Shown: positions 7,503 to 18,091, counted from the first letter of the stretch. The stretch: DNA of 43,497 bases from Candidatus Roseilinea sp. NK_OTU-006 (GCF_012931985.1 NZ_JAAFGM010000026.1:1-43497), one strand, 5' to 3'. Notes: generated by a model not told the origin, from the sequence alone. Numbers and translations are program-made.

Positions 7503-8749
7503 GCATCGAGATCATCGAGGTCACCTCGCCGGAGCAGATCGCGCAGTTTCGCGCGCTGCTGATGGACTACTACCAGGAGCGCCCGAACAGCTTCAGCGAG
7601 CGCATGGCGCAGGACTTGCAAGACCTGCCTGGGCGCTACGCGGCACCGCACGGCGGGATGTTCCTGGCGCTGTGCAATGGCCAACCCATCGCCACGGCGG
7701 CCTGGACGCAGCACACGCCGGCGCTGGTCGAGATGAAGCGCGTCTATGTGCGCCCGGAATATCGTCGCCAGGGGGTCGCGCGCGCGCTCGCGCAACACAT
7801 CATCGCGATTGCGCGCGCGCGCGGATTTGCGCAGGTGGTCATCAGCACCTGGGCCGATGCCGAGGACGCCGTCGCGCTGTATCGCCGACTCGGCTTCACC
7901 GAGATCCCGCCCTTCAAGCCTTCGACCGTCCCCGGCCTCATCTACCTGGGCCTCGACTTATCGCCGGCTCGTCCGGCCGGTGCGCAAGTGATCAAAGTCG
8001 GCGGCGGCGAGCTGGACGATCCGGCCTTCGTGGCGCAGTTCGCCGGGTCCATCGCGCGGATGAAGCGCGCCGGAGCGCAGCCGATCATCGCGCACGGCGG
8101 CGGCAAGGCGCTGACCCAACTGCTGGCGATGATGGATGCGCCGACGCAGTTCGTGGAGGGCCTGCGGGTGACCGACGCCCGGACGCGCGACGCGGCGCTG
8201 ATGGCATTAAGCGGGCTGGCAAACAAAAAACTGGTCGCCGCCCTGATTGGGCAGGGCGTGGACGCCATCGGCCTCAGCGGCCTCGACGCCGGCTTAGTCC
8301 GCGTGGCGCGCCTCAACGACGCCCTCGGGTTCGTCGGTCGGCCCGTCAGCGTGCGCGCGTCGTTGATCGCCGCATGGCTCGCGCAGGGCCTCACACCGGT
8401 GATTGCGCCGATGTCGCTGGGCGCCGACGGCGAGATCTACAACGTCAACGCCGATCACATCGCCGGCGCGATCGCCGTCGCGGTGGACGCCGGCATGCTC
8501 ACGTTCGTGACCAACGTGCCGGGGGTGCTCGATCGAGGCGGCTCGCTCATTCCCGATCTCTCCGCGGCCCGAGCCGAAGCCATGATCGCCGACGGCGCAA
8601 TCTCCGGCGGCATGATCCCTAAGGTGCGCACGGCGCTGGAGGCGCTCAGCGCCGGCGTGCGTCGCGTGCGCATTACCAACTTGGCCGGGCTGGCCAGCGG
8701 CGATGGGACGGTGTTCGCGTTGCCCGCATCGCGCGTCGGAGGGGTCTAA
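7499..8749 (+). CDS. argB: GNAT acetyltransferase / acetylglutamate kinase fusion
   Basis: 416 aa. Residues 1-158 are a GNAT domain with acetyl-CoA motif RRQGVARA (89-96) and the GFxE-type end LYRRLGFTEIPPF. Residues about 163-416 are an amino-acid kinase: VIKVGGGELDD (164-174), HGGGK (199-203), a central NVNADHIAGAIA and C-terminal SGGMIPKVRTALEA, as in N-acetylglutamate kinase. The kinase phosphorylates N-acetylglutamate. The GNAT half could supply that substrate or be unrelated. In known NAGS-kinase fusions the GNAT domain is C-terminal; here the order is reversed. The start at 7499 is set by the ATGA overlap with argC. Confidence 0.9.
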   Translation: MSIEIIEVTSPEQIAQFRALLMDYYQERPNSFSERMAQDLQDLPGRYAAPHGGMFLALCNGQPIATAAWTQHTPALVEMKRVYVRPEYRRQGVARALAQHIIAIARARGFAQVVISTWADAEDAVALYRRLGFTEIPPFKPSTVPGLIYLGLDLSPARPAGAQVIKVGGGELDDPAFVAQFAGSIARMKRAGAQPIIAHGGGKALTQLLAMMDAPTQFVEGLRVTDARTRDAALMALSGLANKKLVAALIGQGVDAIGLSGLDAGLVRVARLNDALGFVGRPVSVRASLIAAWLAQGLTPVIAPMSLGADGEIYNVNADHIAGAIAVAVDAGMLTFVTNVPGVLDRGGSLIPDLSAARAEAMIADGAISGGMIPKVRTALEALSAGVRRVRITNLAGLASGDGTVFALPASRVGGV

Positions 8750-8751
8750 CG

Positions 8752-8856
8752 GTGAATGCGGATACACAGGCAGCGGAGCAGGTCAAGGGATTCGTCGAGA
8801 TCATTCGGCGCGACTTTCCCACGGCACAAGCGATTTACCTATTCGGCAGCTATTGA
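8752..8856 (+). pseudogene. N-terminal remnant of a minimal nucleotidyltransferase
   Basis: GTG at 8752 with GGAGG about 9 nt upstream and stop TGA at 8854-8856, 34 codons. The sequence (VKGFVEIIRRDFPTAQAIYL, then FGSY*) looks like the start of an MNT-type nucleotidyltransferase, whose first conserved motif is LFGSxARG. It breaks off inside that motif and the catalytic aspartates are absent. It sits between argB and argG with no partner HEPN gene. I read it as the relic of an inserted MntA-like gene; a short functional peptide is possible but less likely. Confidence 0.5.
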
Positions 8857-8868
8857 AAGTTTGATTGA

Positions 8869-10281
<1,413 letters not shown>

Positions 10282-10294
10282 AGGGCCGGTTGCC

Positions 10295-12220
10295 GTGACC
10301 GTCATCATTCGACCCGCGACGCTCGACGATGTGCCGGCCATCGTCATGCTGATCGCGCAGAACGCGCGCAAGGGCGGCCTACTGCCGCGCGACGAGGCGA
10401 GCGTGCGCGCGCACATCGGCAATTTCCTCGTCGCCGTGCAAGTGGCCCTAGACGAAGGATCGTCGGAGGCCGGACCGGACGCGCTCGGCGCTCCATCCAG
10501 GATCGTCGGCTGTGGTTCGCTCCTGCCGATGAACGCCACGCTGGTCGAGCTGCGTTCGCTGGCGGTGGACGAAGCGGCGCGCGGGGCCGGCATCGGTCAG
10601 CGCCTCGTTGCGGCCCTGGTTGAAGAAGCGCGCCGGCGCCGGTTCGGCACCATCTTCGCGCTCACCCGCGTCGTCGGTTTTTTTGAAAGGTGCGGCTTCA
10701 CCGTAGCGCCCAAAGCCTTCTTTCCCGAGAAGGTATGGAACGACTGCGTCGCCTGCCCGATGCTGGAGAACTGCGACGAGGTCGCCGTGATGATGCCGTT
10801 GCAGCAAGGCGAACCCGGCGCCATTCGCGTCACACCTGAGGATCGTGAGCGCGTGCTACAAGCCATCCAGGCAGGGCGCATCGCGCGGCGCGGCGTCAGC
10901 CGCGAGAACCTCATCCCGCTGGAGACAGTCGCCCGGCTGACCGAAGAGGTCAAGGCCCATCGCGCGCAGGGCTTCGCCGTTCCCAAGCGCGATGTGCGCA
11001 AGGTGGTGCTGGCCTACAACGGCGGGCTTGATTCGTCGGCCAGCGTGCCGTGGCTGATCGAACACTATGGCTGCGAGGTGATCTGCTTCGTCGCCGACAT
11101 CGGCCAGCGCGAGGACTTTGAGGCCATCCGGCAGAAAGCATTGCGCACTGGCGCGAGCAAGGTCATCATCAAAGACTTGCGCGATGAGTTCGCCAACGAA
11201 TATCTCTTCCCGCTGATCCAAAGCGGCGCGATCTACGAGAACAAGTATTTGCTCGGTGCTTCCATCTCGCGCCCGCTCATCGCCAAGCATCAGGTGGCCG
11301 TGGCCGAAGCCGAAGGCGCGGACGCCGTGGCGCACGGCGCGACCGGCAAAGGCAACGATCAGGTGCGCTTCGAGCTGACCTATATGGCGATGAACCCCAA
11401 ACTGCGCGTCATCGCGCCCTGGCGCGAGTGGGCGTTCAACGGTTGGCAGGAGGTCTATGAATACGCCCGCTCGCGCGGCGTGCCGCTGGGCGAATACGAG
11501 AAAGGCGTGTACACGACGGACGAGAACCTCTGGCACTTCAGCCATGAAGGCGGCCGGCTGGAGGACTTGGAGTACGAGCCGGAGGAGTGCTTATGGGAAT
11601 GGACGAACGCCATCGAAGAGACGCCCGATCAGCCGGAGTACGTCGAAGTCGAGTTCATCAACGGCATACCGAAACGGCTGAACGGCGTCGCGCTGGGCGG
11701 CGCCGCGCTCATCGAGCGGCTGAACGAGATCGGCTCGCTGCACGGCATCGGCCGCGCCGATCTGGTGGAGAACCGCTTGATCGGCATGAAGGTGCGCCGG
11801 CTGGACGAAGCCCCCGGCGGCATCATCCTGCGCGTCGCCCATCAAAGCCTGGAAGAGATCACGCTCGACCGCGAGACCATGCACTTCAAGCAGATGGTGG
11901 CGCTCAAGTACGCTGAGGTGGTCTATAACGGCCAGTGGTTCACGCCGTTGCGCGACGCGCTGCAGGCCTTCGTCACCGTCACTCAGCGCGACGTCACCGG
12001 CAGCGCGCGCGTCAAGCTGTTCAAGGGCAACGCGATGGTCGTGCAGCGCCGCGCCGCCTATTCGCTCTACCGCGAAGACCTCGCCACCTTCAACACCGAC
12101 GCGGCTTACGACCACGACGACGCCGACGGCTTCGTGAAGCTCTATGGCCTGCCGATGCGCGTCAAGGCGCAGCTTGACCGACGACGCGTGACGCGCGCCA
12201 CGTCGCAGGACGCGGGCTAA
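10295..12220 (+). CDS. GNAT (N-acetylglutamate synthase-like) / argininosuccinate synthase type 1 fusion
   Basis: About 641 aa from GTG 10295. Residues 1-170 are a GNAT with RGAGIG (96-101) and GFFERCGF (128-135), then a three-Cys segment C151-x2-C-x5-C160 (VWNDCVACPMLENCDEVAVM). That is the hallmark of the short ArgA-type N-acetylglutamate synthases. Residues 171-232 are a helical linker. Residues 235-641 are a complete type 1 argininosuccinate synthase (HGATGKGNDQVRFE, YEKGVYTTDENLWHFSHEGG). The PPi loop reads AYNGGLDSS instead of the usual SGGLDTS. A single chain could thus catalyse the first and a late step of arginine synthesis. I know of ArgH-ArgA fusions but not of this pairing. It overlaps trpD by 4 nt tail-to-tail. 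Confidence 0.88.
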   Translation: MTVIIRPATLDDVPAIVMLIAQNARKGGLLPRDEASVRAHIGNFLVAVQVALDEGSSEAGPDALGAPSRIVGCGSLLPMNATLVELRSLAVDEAARGAGIGQRLVAALVEEARRRRFGTIFALTRVVGFFERCGFTVAPKAFFPEKVWNDCVACPMLENCDEVAVMMPLQQGEPGAIRVTPEDRERVLQAIQAGRIARRGVSRENLIPLETVARLTEEVKAHRAQGFAVPKRDVRKVVLAYNGGLDSSASVPWLIEHYGCEVICFVADIGQREDFEAIRQKALRTGASKVIIKDLRDEFANEYLFPLIQSGAIYENKYLLGASISRPLIAKHQVAVAEAEGADAVAHGATGKGNDQVRFELTYMAMNPKLRVIAPWREWAFNGWQEVYEYARSRGVPLGEYEKGVYTTDENLWHFSHEGGRLEDLEYEPEECLWEWTNAIEETPDQPEYVEVEFINGIPKRLNGVALGGAALIERLNEIGSLHGIGRADLVENRLIGMKVRRLDEAPGGIILRVAHQSLEEITLDRETMHFKQMVALKYAEVVYNGQWFTPLRDALQAFVTVTQRDVTGSARVKLFKGNAMVVQRRAAYSLYREDLATFNTDAAYDHDDADGFVKLYGLPMRVKAQLDRRRVTRATSQDAG

Positions 12221-13272
12221 CGTGAAGCGACGCTTGAATCGCCGCCCAGCTTCTGACTCAGCGCAATCAGCGCTTCGAGCTTCTTCAGCGCGGCCCCGCT
12301 GCGGATGCTCTCGCGCGCCATCTCGATGCCGGTCGCGATGTCCGGCGCAGCATCGGCGGCGTAGAGCGCCGCGCCCGCATTCAACAGCACCACATCGCAG
12401 CGCGCCTGCACGTCCTCGCCGGAGAGGATGGCGCGGGTGATGGCCGCGTTGAAGTCCGGCGAGCCGCCGCCCAGGTCATCGAGCGTCGCCGGTTTGAAGC
12501 CGTAATCCAGCGCGTCGAGTGGATACTCCGTGACCCGGCCGTCGCGCACTTCGGCGACCCTGTTGGGGCCAACGGTCGTCAGCTCGTCAATGCCGGTCAC
12601 CTGCGGCGACGAGCCGCTGACGACCAGGGCGTGCGCGTCCTCCAGTTGCACCAGCACATCGGCCATCAGGCGCACGTAGCGCCAATCCCACACGCCGAGC
12701 AAGTGATGGCGGGCGAGGGCGGGATTGGTGGCCGGGCCGATGATGTTGAAGAGGGTGCGCTGGCCGATCTCGCGGCGCGCGCCGGCGACGTTCTTCATGG
12801 CGGGATGGTGCACCGGCGCGAAGGCGAAGCCGATGCCGATTTCGTCTATGCAACGGCCGACCTGCTCCGGCGTCAGATCCACTTTCACGCCCAGCGCGTG
12901 GAGCACGTCGGCGCTGCCGCTTTGCGACGATGCGGCGCGATTGCCATGTTTGGCCACCGGCACGCCAGCGCCGGCCACCACAAATGCAGCCGTTGTGCTG
13001 ATGTTGAAGGTGTTGGAGCGGTCGCCGCCGGTGCCGACCACGTCAATCAGCCTGGGCTGATGGGTGGGGATGCGCGCCATGTGCGCCCGCAGCGCTCGCA
13101 TGCTGCCCACGATCTCATCGGCGGATTCGCCCTTCATATGCAGCGCGGCCAGGTAAGCGCCGATCTGCGCCGGCGTAGCCGCGCCGCGCATGATGTCGTT
13201 CATCGCTTCCTCGGCCTCTTCAGCCGTGAGCGAAGTGTGGGTGAACAGCTTGGCGATGGCTTGTTGGATCAT
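12217..13272 (-). CDS. trpD: Anthranilate phosphoribosyltransferase
   Basis: Second step of tryptophan synthesis: transfers phosphoribosyl from PRPP to anthranilate. 351 aa with the diagnostic DVVGTGGDRSNTFNISTTAA (about 77-96) and KHGNRAASSQSGSADVLHALG glycine-rich PRPP/Mg site, and the later FAFAPVHHPAMK. The helical N-terminal domain contains AEEAEEAMNDIMRG. Full length. No other trp gene is nearby; its upstream neighbour on the strand is an SDR gene 71 bp away. It runs convergently into the arginine operon with overlapping stop codons. Confidence 0.94.
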   Translation of the reverse strand: MIQQAIAKLFTHTSLTAEEAEEAMNDIMRGAATPAQIGAYLAALHMKGESADEIVGSMRALRAHMARIPTHQPRLIDVVGTGGDRSNTFNISTTAAFVVAGAGVPVAKHGNRAASSQSGSADVLHALGVKVDLTPEQVGRCIDEIGIGFAFAPVHHPAMKNVAGARREIGQRTLFNIIGPATNPALARHHLLGVWDWRYVRLMADVLVQLEDAHALVVSGSSPQVTGIDELTTVGPNRVAEVRDGRVTEYPLDALDYGFKPATLDDLGGGSPDFNAAITRAILSGEDVQARCDVVLLNAGAALYAADAAPDIATGIEMARESIRSGAALKKLEALIALSQKLGGDSSVASR

Positions 13273-13343
13273 AGGGATGGATTATCGCTGAGCGCGTCGG
13301 CGTTGCGCAATGCGGCGAGCCGCTCCGGCATCGCCGATCCGTT

Positions 13344-14114
13344 TCACCAATAACCGAACGCCAGGTAGCCGCCGTCCACGTAGAGCGCGTGACCGGTGAT
13401 GAAGGCCGCCTTGGGCGAGCACAGAAAGGATACGGCGTTGGCGACGTCCGCGACTGTCGCCAGCCGTCCCAGCGGGATGCGCCTTTTCAACGCCTCTACG
13501 CTCACCACGCCCCGTCGAATGTTCTCGAACGTCATGTCGGTCTCGGTGTGGCACGGCCCAACGGCGTTGACGCGGATGCCGTATTGCGCCCACTCAATGG
13601 CCAACGTCTTGGTCATCATGTTGACGCCGGCTTTGGCGCACGCATAGGCCGTGCGCATGGGAAAGGCGGCCTCGGCGTTGATCGAGGAGATGTTCACGAT
13701 GCAGCCGCCCCAGCCCTGCTTGACCATCTGTCGGCCGGCGGCCTGAGAGGCGAAGAACACGCCGTTGAGCTGCACCTCGATCATGCGTCGCCAGTTCTCG
13801 GGCGACACATCGAGCGACGGCTCGGGCCGGCTGATGCCGGCGCTGTTCACCAGCACATCCACCCGCCCGAACGCCTCAACGGTTCGGGCGATCATGGCGG
13901 CGCACGCGTCGGGGTCGGTGATGTCCACCGGCAGCGCCAAGGCCGGTCGGCCCTGCGCGACGAACGTCTCGGCGGTTGCTCGCGCAGCGTCATCGCGCAG
14001 GTCGGCGATCACGACGGCGTAGCCATCGGCGGCGAGTTGGTCAGCGCAGCCTTTGCCGATGCCGCCGGCTGCGCCGGTGATGACGGCGACGGGAAGCGAT
14101 GCGACTTCACTCAT
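13344..14114 (-). CDS. SDR-family oxidoreductase (3-oxoacyl-ACP reductase/glucose-dehydrogenase-like)
   Basis: 256-aa classical short-chain dehydrogenase: TGAAGGIGKG NAD(P)-binding loop (14-23), DLRDDAA after beta-2, NSAG (about 90), catalytic Ser in NISS, YACAK as the YxxxK active site, and a C-terminal VDGGYLAFGYW. Asp after beta-2 suggests NAD rather than NADP. The substrate cannot be read from sequence. The ATG at 14114 is supported by a promoter whose -10 box ends 6 nt upstream, so the transcript is probably leaderless. It may be co-transcribed with trpD. Confidence 0.85.
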   Translation of the reverse strand: MSEVASLPVAVITGAAGGIGKGCADQLAADGYAVVIADLRDDAARATAETFVAQGRPALALPVDITDPDACAAMIARTVEAFGRVDVLVNSAGISRPEPSLDVSPENWRRMIEVQLNGVFFASQAAGRQMVKQGWGGCIVNISSINAEAAFPMRTAYACAKAGVNMMTKTLAIEWAQYGIRVNAVGPCHTETDMTFENIRRGVVSVEALKRRIPLGRLATVADVANAVSFLCSPKAAFITGHALYVDGGYLAFGYW

Positions 14115-14120
14115 GACCTT

Positions 14121-14149
14121 ATTTAAGCCCGAGGCAGTCTCCGGCGCAA
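14121..14149 (-). promoter_or_regulatory. Promoter of the SDR gene
   Basis: Minus strand: TTGCGC (14144-14149), 17-bp spacer, TTAAAT (14121-14126), ending 6 nt before the ATG at 14114. The predicted start coincides with the start codon. Confidence 0.45.
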
Positions 14150-14269
14150 CAGACGATGAATCCGCCCGCTATCCTGAACCATGCAGTCGGCTAATCTGTT
14201 GTTAACGGAGAGGCAAGCTGAGCTTAACGCTAGAGCGATATTGTGCTTTCTTGGCAAAGGTAAGCAACC

Positions 14270-14902
14270 ATGTCGTATCCCGCTGTGTCCGGCCAAGTTG
14301 CGCCCGATGCGCTGTTTGCGCCGCCCCTGCGCCGGCTGCGCCTCGACCGCGTCGCCGGTTGGATCTCCAACGCCACCCATCCCCCCATCGTCGGCGCCTT
14401 CAGTGTGCTCGTCGCCGCGCTTGTCCTGGCCAGCGTCGCAGCCTGGCTGTGGGGCGCAGGGTATCTGGTGCTTGCCGTCCTGCTGCCCACCCTCTACGTA
14501 GCCTACATGGTGCGGCGCGGCGAGATCACCGACATGCAACTGCCGAACCGGCGCCAGCGCCTCAAGCCATATTGCGTCGCCACGGCGTGCATGGCGCTGG
14601 CTGCGCTGGCGCTGCAATGGACCCATGCGCCGCGCCTGCTGCAGCAGATAGCCCTGATCAACGTCATCCAGTCCGCTGCGCTGTTCTTGGCGACCCTGCG
14701 CTGGAAGATCAGCGCGCATTGCGCCGCGATGGGGGCGCTCGCTGTGTTGACTTGGACGCTGTTCGGCGCCGGCAGCTTGCCGTTTTGCGCTGCTGTGCCG
14801 GCGGTGGCCTGGGCGCGCGTGTGGTTGAAGCGACACGACGTCTTACAAGTGCTGGCCGGTGCGATGCTCGGCGTCGCTGTCGCCTGGATTGTGCTGCGCT
14901 GA
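14270..14902 (+). CDS. PAP2-like integral membrane protein
   Basis: 210 aa with about five or six hydrophobic segments. The three phosphatase signatures of the PAP2 superfamily are present only in weakened form: [10 protein letters not shown] (about 90-99) for Kxxxxxx[12 protein letters not shown] (about 144) for PSGH, and [19 protein letters not shown] near the C-terminus for SRxxxxxHxxxDxxxG. The last is the best match. It may dephosphorylate a lipid phosphate or be an inactive relative. It is followed 11 bp later by a glycosyltransferase in the same direction, consistent with a lipid-glycan role. Confidence 0.68.
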   Translation: MSYPAVSGQVAPDALFAPPLRRLRLDRVAGWISNATHPPIVGAFSVLVAALVLASVAAWLWGAGYLVLAVLLPTLYVAYMVRRGEITDMQLPNRRQRLKPYCVATACMALAALALQWTHAPRLLQQIALINVIQSAALFLATLRWKISAHCAAMGALAVLTWTLFGAGSLPFCAAVPAVAWARVWLKRHDVLQVLAGAMLGVAVAWIVLR

Positions 14903-14913
14903 TCAAGGACGCG

Positions 14914-16098
14914 ATGCGCATTGCCCTATTTACCGAGACCTTCCTGCCGCGCGTGGACGGTGTGACGAACACGTTGTGCCGCTTGCTCGATCACCTGGCA
15001 GCGCGCGGGCACGAGAGTATCTTGTTCGCGCCGGAGGGCAGCCCGGCGCGCTATGCGCATACGCCGGTGATTGGATTGCCCGGCCGACGCTTGCCGATGT
15101 ATCCAGATTTCAAGCTGATCTCGCCGTTGGCACCCATCGCCGGGCCGCTGCGCGACTTCGCGCCCGACCTGGTGCATACGCTCAATCCCGTCACGCTGGG
15201 TCTGGCGGCGATCCGCCGGGCGCGCGCGATGCGCGTGCCGGTCGTGGCGTCGTATCACACCGACGCGCCGGGCTTCATGATGCGTTGGGGCTATACCTGG
15301 CCGGCCCGGTGGGTGGCGCGCTACCTGCGCTGGGTGCACAACCAGGCCGACCTCAACTTGTGCCCCTCGTCGGTGACGCTGGAAGCATTGGCGCGCCAGG
15401 GCTATTGCCGGCTGAAGGTGTGGGGGCGCGGTGTGGATACCGCCCTCTTCAATCCTGACAAGCGCAGCGCAGCATGGCGCGTCCGCCTGACGTGCGGGCA
15501 ACCGGAACGCCCGCTGCTGCTGTTCGTCGGGCGGCTCTCGCGCGAGAAGCGCGTGCATTGGATCTATCGCGCCCTGCAAGCCCTCCCGGATGTTCGGCTG
15601 GCGATCGTGGGCGACGGGCCGGCGCGTGCAGCGTTGCAGCGTCTGTTCTTCGACGCGCCGGTCGTCTTCACCGGTGTGTTGCGCGGCGAGGACTTGGCCG
15701 CCGCCTACGCCAGCGCAGACCTCTTCGTCTTCCCCGCCGCCAACGAGACGCTGGGCAATGTCGTGCTCGAGGCGATGGCATCCGGCCTGCCGGTCGTCGC
15801 GCCGCGCTCCGGTGGCTTGCTGGATTGCGCTGTGCATGGCGAGACGGCGCTGCTGTTCGAGCCGGAAGATTGCCAGGCGCTGGTCGCTGCCGTGCGTGCA
15901 CTGGTGCAAGACCCGACGCGAGCCAAGCAGATGGGGCAGGCCGGCCGCGCGCGCGTCGAGCCGCGCACATGGGCGTCGGTCCTCGACGGATTGTTGGATG
16001 ACTATCGCGCGCTCCTGGCGCCGCAGCCTGCGCCCGTCGCCGCGCGCTCCCCCGCGCCGCACCGCTTGCCACAAGCCGACCGTCGCGGCCTCGCATAA
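14914..16098 (+). CDS. GT4-family glycosyltransferase (mannosyl/sulfoquinovosyl-transferase-like)
   Basis: 394 aa, GT-B fold. The N-terminus [20 protein letters not shown] is typical of the MgtA/PimB/SqdX-like GT4 group that glycosylates glycerolipids, and the central [17 protein letters not shown] agrees. The nucleotide-sugar domain starts at [16 protein letters not shown] (about 204), with GDGPARAAL and the EX7E motif in [18 protein letters not shown]. The C-terminus has a Pro/Ala-rich tail. The ATG at 14914 is 11 bp after the PAP2 stop; the open frame upstream is a shadow of the PAP2 gene. The donor sugar cannot be decided here. Confidence 0.88.
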   Translation: MRIALFTETFLPRVDGVTNTLCRLLDHLAARGHESILFAPEGSPARYAHTPVIGLPGRRLPMYPDFKLISPLAPIAGPLRDFAPDLVHTLNPVTLGLAAIRRARAMRVPVVASYHTDAPGFMMRWGYTWPARWVARYLRWVHNQADLNLCPSSVTLEALARQGYCRLKVWGRGVDTALFNPDKRSAAWRVRLTCGQPERPLLLFVGRLSREKRVHWIYRALQALPDVRLAIVGDGPARAALQRLFFDAPVVFTGVLRGEDLAAAYASADLFVFPAANETLGNVVLEAMASGLPVVAPRSGGLLDCAVHGETALLFEPEDCQALVAAVRALVQDPTRAKQMGQAGRARVEPRTWASVLDGLLDDYRALLAPQPAPVAARSPAPHRLPQADRRGLA

Positions 16099-16110
16099 CT
16101 TGCCCGGCCG

Positions 16111-17439
16111 ATGGCCCCCCACTCCGCAACCGAAGCGCGCCTCACGCTCCTGCGCTTGGCTGCCATCGTCGCCATCAGCTTTGGCCTCACCCTCATCAGC
16201 AGCACGCTCGAGCCGGCGCTGCTGGGGAGCAAAATCATCGCACTCGTCCCCGACCGCTCGGCCGACGCTGCGGTGTTTGGCGCGGTGACGTTTGGCGGCT
16301 TGCTCGTAGCTGTCTTCACCCAACCGCTCGTCGGCGCCTGGTCAGATCGGGCGAACACGCAGCTAGGCCGGCGGCGACCATTCATGCAGGCCGGGGCGGT
16401 CGGCGTTGTGGCAGGGCTGATCCTGATTGTCGCAGCGGACTCGCTTGTGCTGTTGGCGATCGGCCTGCTCCTCACCCAGCTCGGCGCGAACAGCGTGCTG
16501 GCCTCGTGGCAGCCGGTCATCGCCGAGGGCGTGCCGCAGGCGCAGCGCGGCTTGGCCGCGGGGTTCAAGGCTGGTTTCGATCTCCTGGCGGCGATCGTCG
16601 GCCGGTTGACGGCTGCGGAGCTGGTGAGGCTACAGCCGGAGTGGGGGAGTGCAGCGCTCTATGCGGCGATCGCGGTCCCGATTGCCGGACTGCTCCTCAC
16701 CCTGTTCGCTGCTATGTGGGCCATGGGTGTAGACCGGTCGCCGCCCAAGGCCGAAGCGCCTCTGACCTTGGCGGGCACGTTGCGCCAGGCCTTCACCGTG
16801 GATGTGCGCGCGTATCCGGCCTTCGGCTGGTGGTTCGCCAATCGCGTGTTGTTCTGGGCCGGGGCGATCGGGTCGAGCGTCTTCTTGCTGTTCGCTGCGC
16901 GCGACGTGTTCGGGATGAGCGAGGCCGAGGCGCAGCGCGTGATCGGCCGGTTGATCGTTGTGTTGGGTGTGGCGCTTGGGCTCGTGATTTTGCCGGCGGG
17001 CTGGCTGGCGGATCGAATAGGGCGCCGGCCGATGGTCATCGTCGCCGGGCTGATGGCTGCCGCCGGCGCAGCGTTCGCCGTGGTCAACTTCAACTTGATC
17101 CTGCCGGCGGCGATCCTGATCGGCGCAGGCACGGGCGTCTATTTGAGCAGCAGCGTGGCGCTGATCAACGACATCGTGCCAAAGGCGGATGCGGCGCGTC
17201 ACCTGGGCGTGGCCAACATTGCGACGGCAAGCGGCAGCGCGTTGGCTCGATTGGGCGGCGGCGCGCTCATCAGTGGGCTGAACCACGTGAGCGGCTCCAG
17301 CGTGATGGGCTATCAAGCGCTCTATGCGGTCGTCGCGCTCTTCTTCCTGCTCAGCGCAGTCGTGATGGCGCTTGCGCCGGCGGCGCGTCCGACCAGTAGC
17401 CCCAGTCGCGCCCGCGCCAGCGCGACGGCAGCAGATTGA
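16111..17439 (+). CDS. MFS transporter (sugar/GPH-like)
   Basis: 442 aa with about 12 hydrophobic helices. The helix 2-3 loop reads GAWSDRANTQLGRRRPFM, very close to the GPH/sucrose-proton symporter signature. The second-half loop reads GWLADRIGRRPMVI. Probably a proton- or sodium-coupled sugar or drug transporter of the inner membrane. It starts 12 bp after the glycosyltransferase, so probably one operon. Its last 89 bp overlap the 3' end of the opposite-strand GT2 gene. Confidence 0.85.
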   Translation: MAPHSATEARLTLLRLAAIVAISFGLTLISSTLEPALLGSKIIALVPDRSADAAVFGAVTFGGLLVAVFTQPLVGAWSDRANTQLGRRRPFMQAGAVGVVAGLILIVAADSLVLLAIGLLLTQLGANSVLASWQPVIAEGVPQAQRGLAAGFKAGFDLLAAIVGRLTAAELVRLQPEWGSAALYAAIAVPIAGLLLTLFAAMWAMGVDRSPPKAEAPLTLAGTLRQAFTVDVRAYPAFGWWFANRVLFWAGAIGSSVFLLFAARDVFGMSEAEAQRVIGRLIVVLGVALGLVILPAGWLADRIGRRPMVIVAGLMAAAGAAFAVVNFNLILPAAILIGAGTGVYLSSSVALINDIVPKADAARHLGVANIATASGSALARLGGGALISGLNHVSGSSVMGYQALYAVVALFFLLSAVVMALAPAARPTSSPSRARASATAAD

Positions 17440-18091
17440 AATACAGCAGGAAGCAACGCAGCGCAGAGTGCACGACCTTGCGCATCACGCCGCGTTCCAG
17501 TCGGCGGTGGTCGCGCGCATAGACCACCAGGCCAGGTGCGAACATCGTCCGATAGCCGCGCCGCTTGATGCGCCAGGCGATCTCGGAATCTTCGTTGCAG
17601 ACCAGGCGCAAGTCGAAGCCGCCCACGTCGCAGAAGGCCGTGCGGCTGATGAGCAAGTTCGAGCCGGTGGCCGCCGGAATGCCCAACCCGGCAAAGAAGC
17701 GCTGGGCGCGGGTGAACCAGCGATGGTAGGCGATGAAGCGGTCGCAGGCTTTCTTCGCGCCATAGATCGCGCCCAGGCGCGGGTCGCTCGCATCCAACCG
17801 AGCCAGATCGCTAAAGTAGGTGAGCGAGAAGATCACGTCGGCGTCGGTGAAGAGCAGCCAAGGGGTGTTGGCCGCTTCCGCGCCGATCTGACGCGCGGCG
17901 ACAACGTTGCACGGCTGCTGAATGAGGGTGGTGTTGCGCGGCCGGATGTCGCGCACAAGCTGGGGCGTCTCGTCGTCGCTGGCGTCTACTACGATGAGCT
18001 GCGCGTCTTCGGGCAGCGACGCCAGAAAGGCGCGGATGTTGTTGCGCTCGTTGCGCGTCGGTAGGATGATGGTCAGGTCTTCGATCTGCAC
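17351..18091 (-). CDS. GT2-family glycosyltransferase
   Basis: 246 aa, GT-A fold. N-terminal LTIILPTRNERNNI (6-19), VVDASDDET (about 34-42), the metal-binding DxD in LFTDADVIFS (about 80-89), and an acceptor-side VCNEDSEIAWRIKRRGY (the ED acid/base segment). The C-terminus is basic and amphipathic rather than a true transmembrane segment. GTG start at 18091. It overlaps the end of a small upstream frame by about 19 bp, suggesting coupling. The 3' end overlaps the MFS gene antisense. Confidence 0.85.
   Translation of the reverse strand: MQIEDLTIILPTRNERNNIRAFLASLPEDAQLIVVDASDDETPQLVRDIRPRNTTLIQQPCNVVAARQIGAEAANTPWLLFTDADVIFSLTYFSDLARLDASDPRLGAIYGAKKACDRFIAYHRWFTRAQRFFAGLGIPAATGSNLLISRTAFCDVGGFDLRLVCNEDSEIAWRIKRRGYRTMFAPGLVVYARDHRRLERGVMRKVVHSALRCFLLYFNLLPSRWRGRDWGYWSDAPPAQAPSRLR

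Noticed and set aside
12631..13353. Plus-strand open frame of 240 codons opposite trpD
   Set aside because: Antisense shadow of a high-GC gene; trpD carries all family motifs on the other strand. The same reasoning removes long frames opposite argG, GT4, MFS, fadN, fadA and the binding-protein gene.
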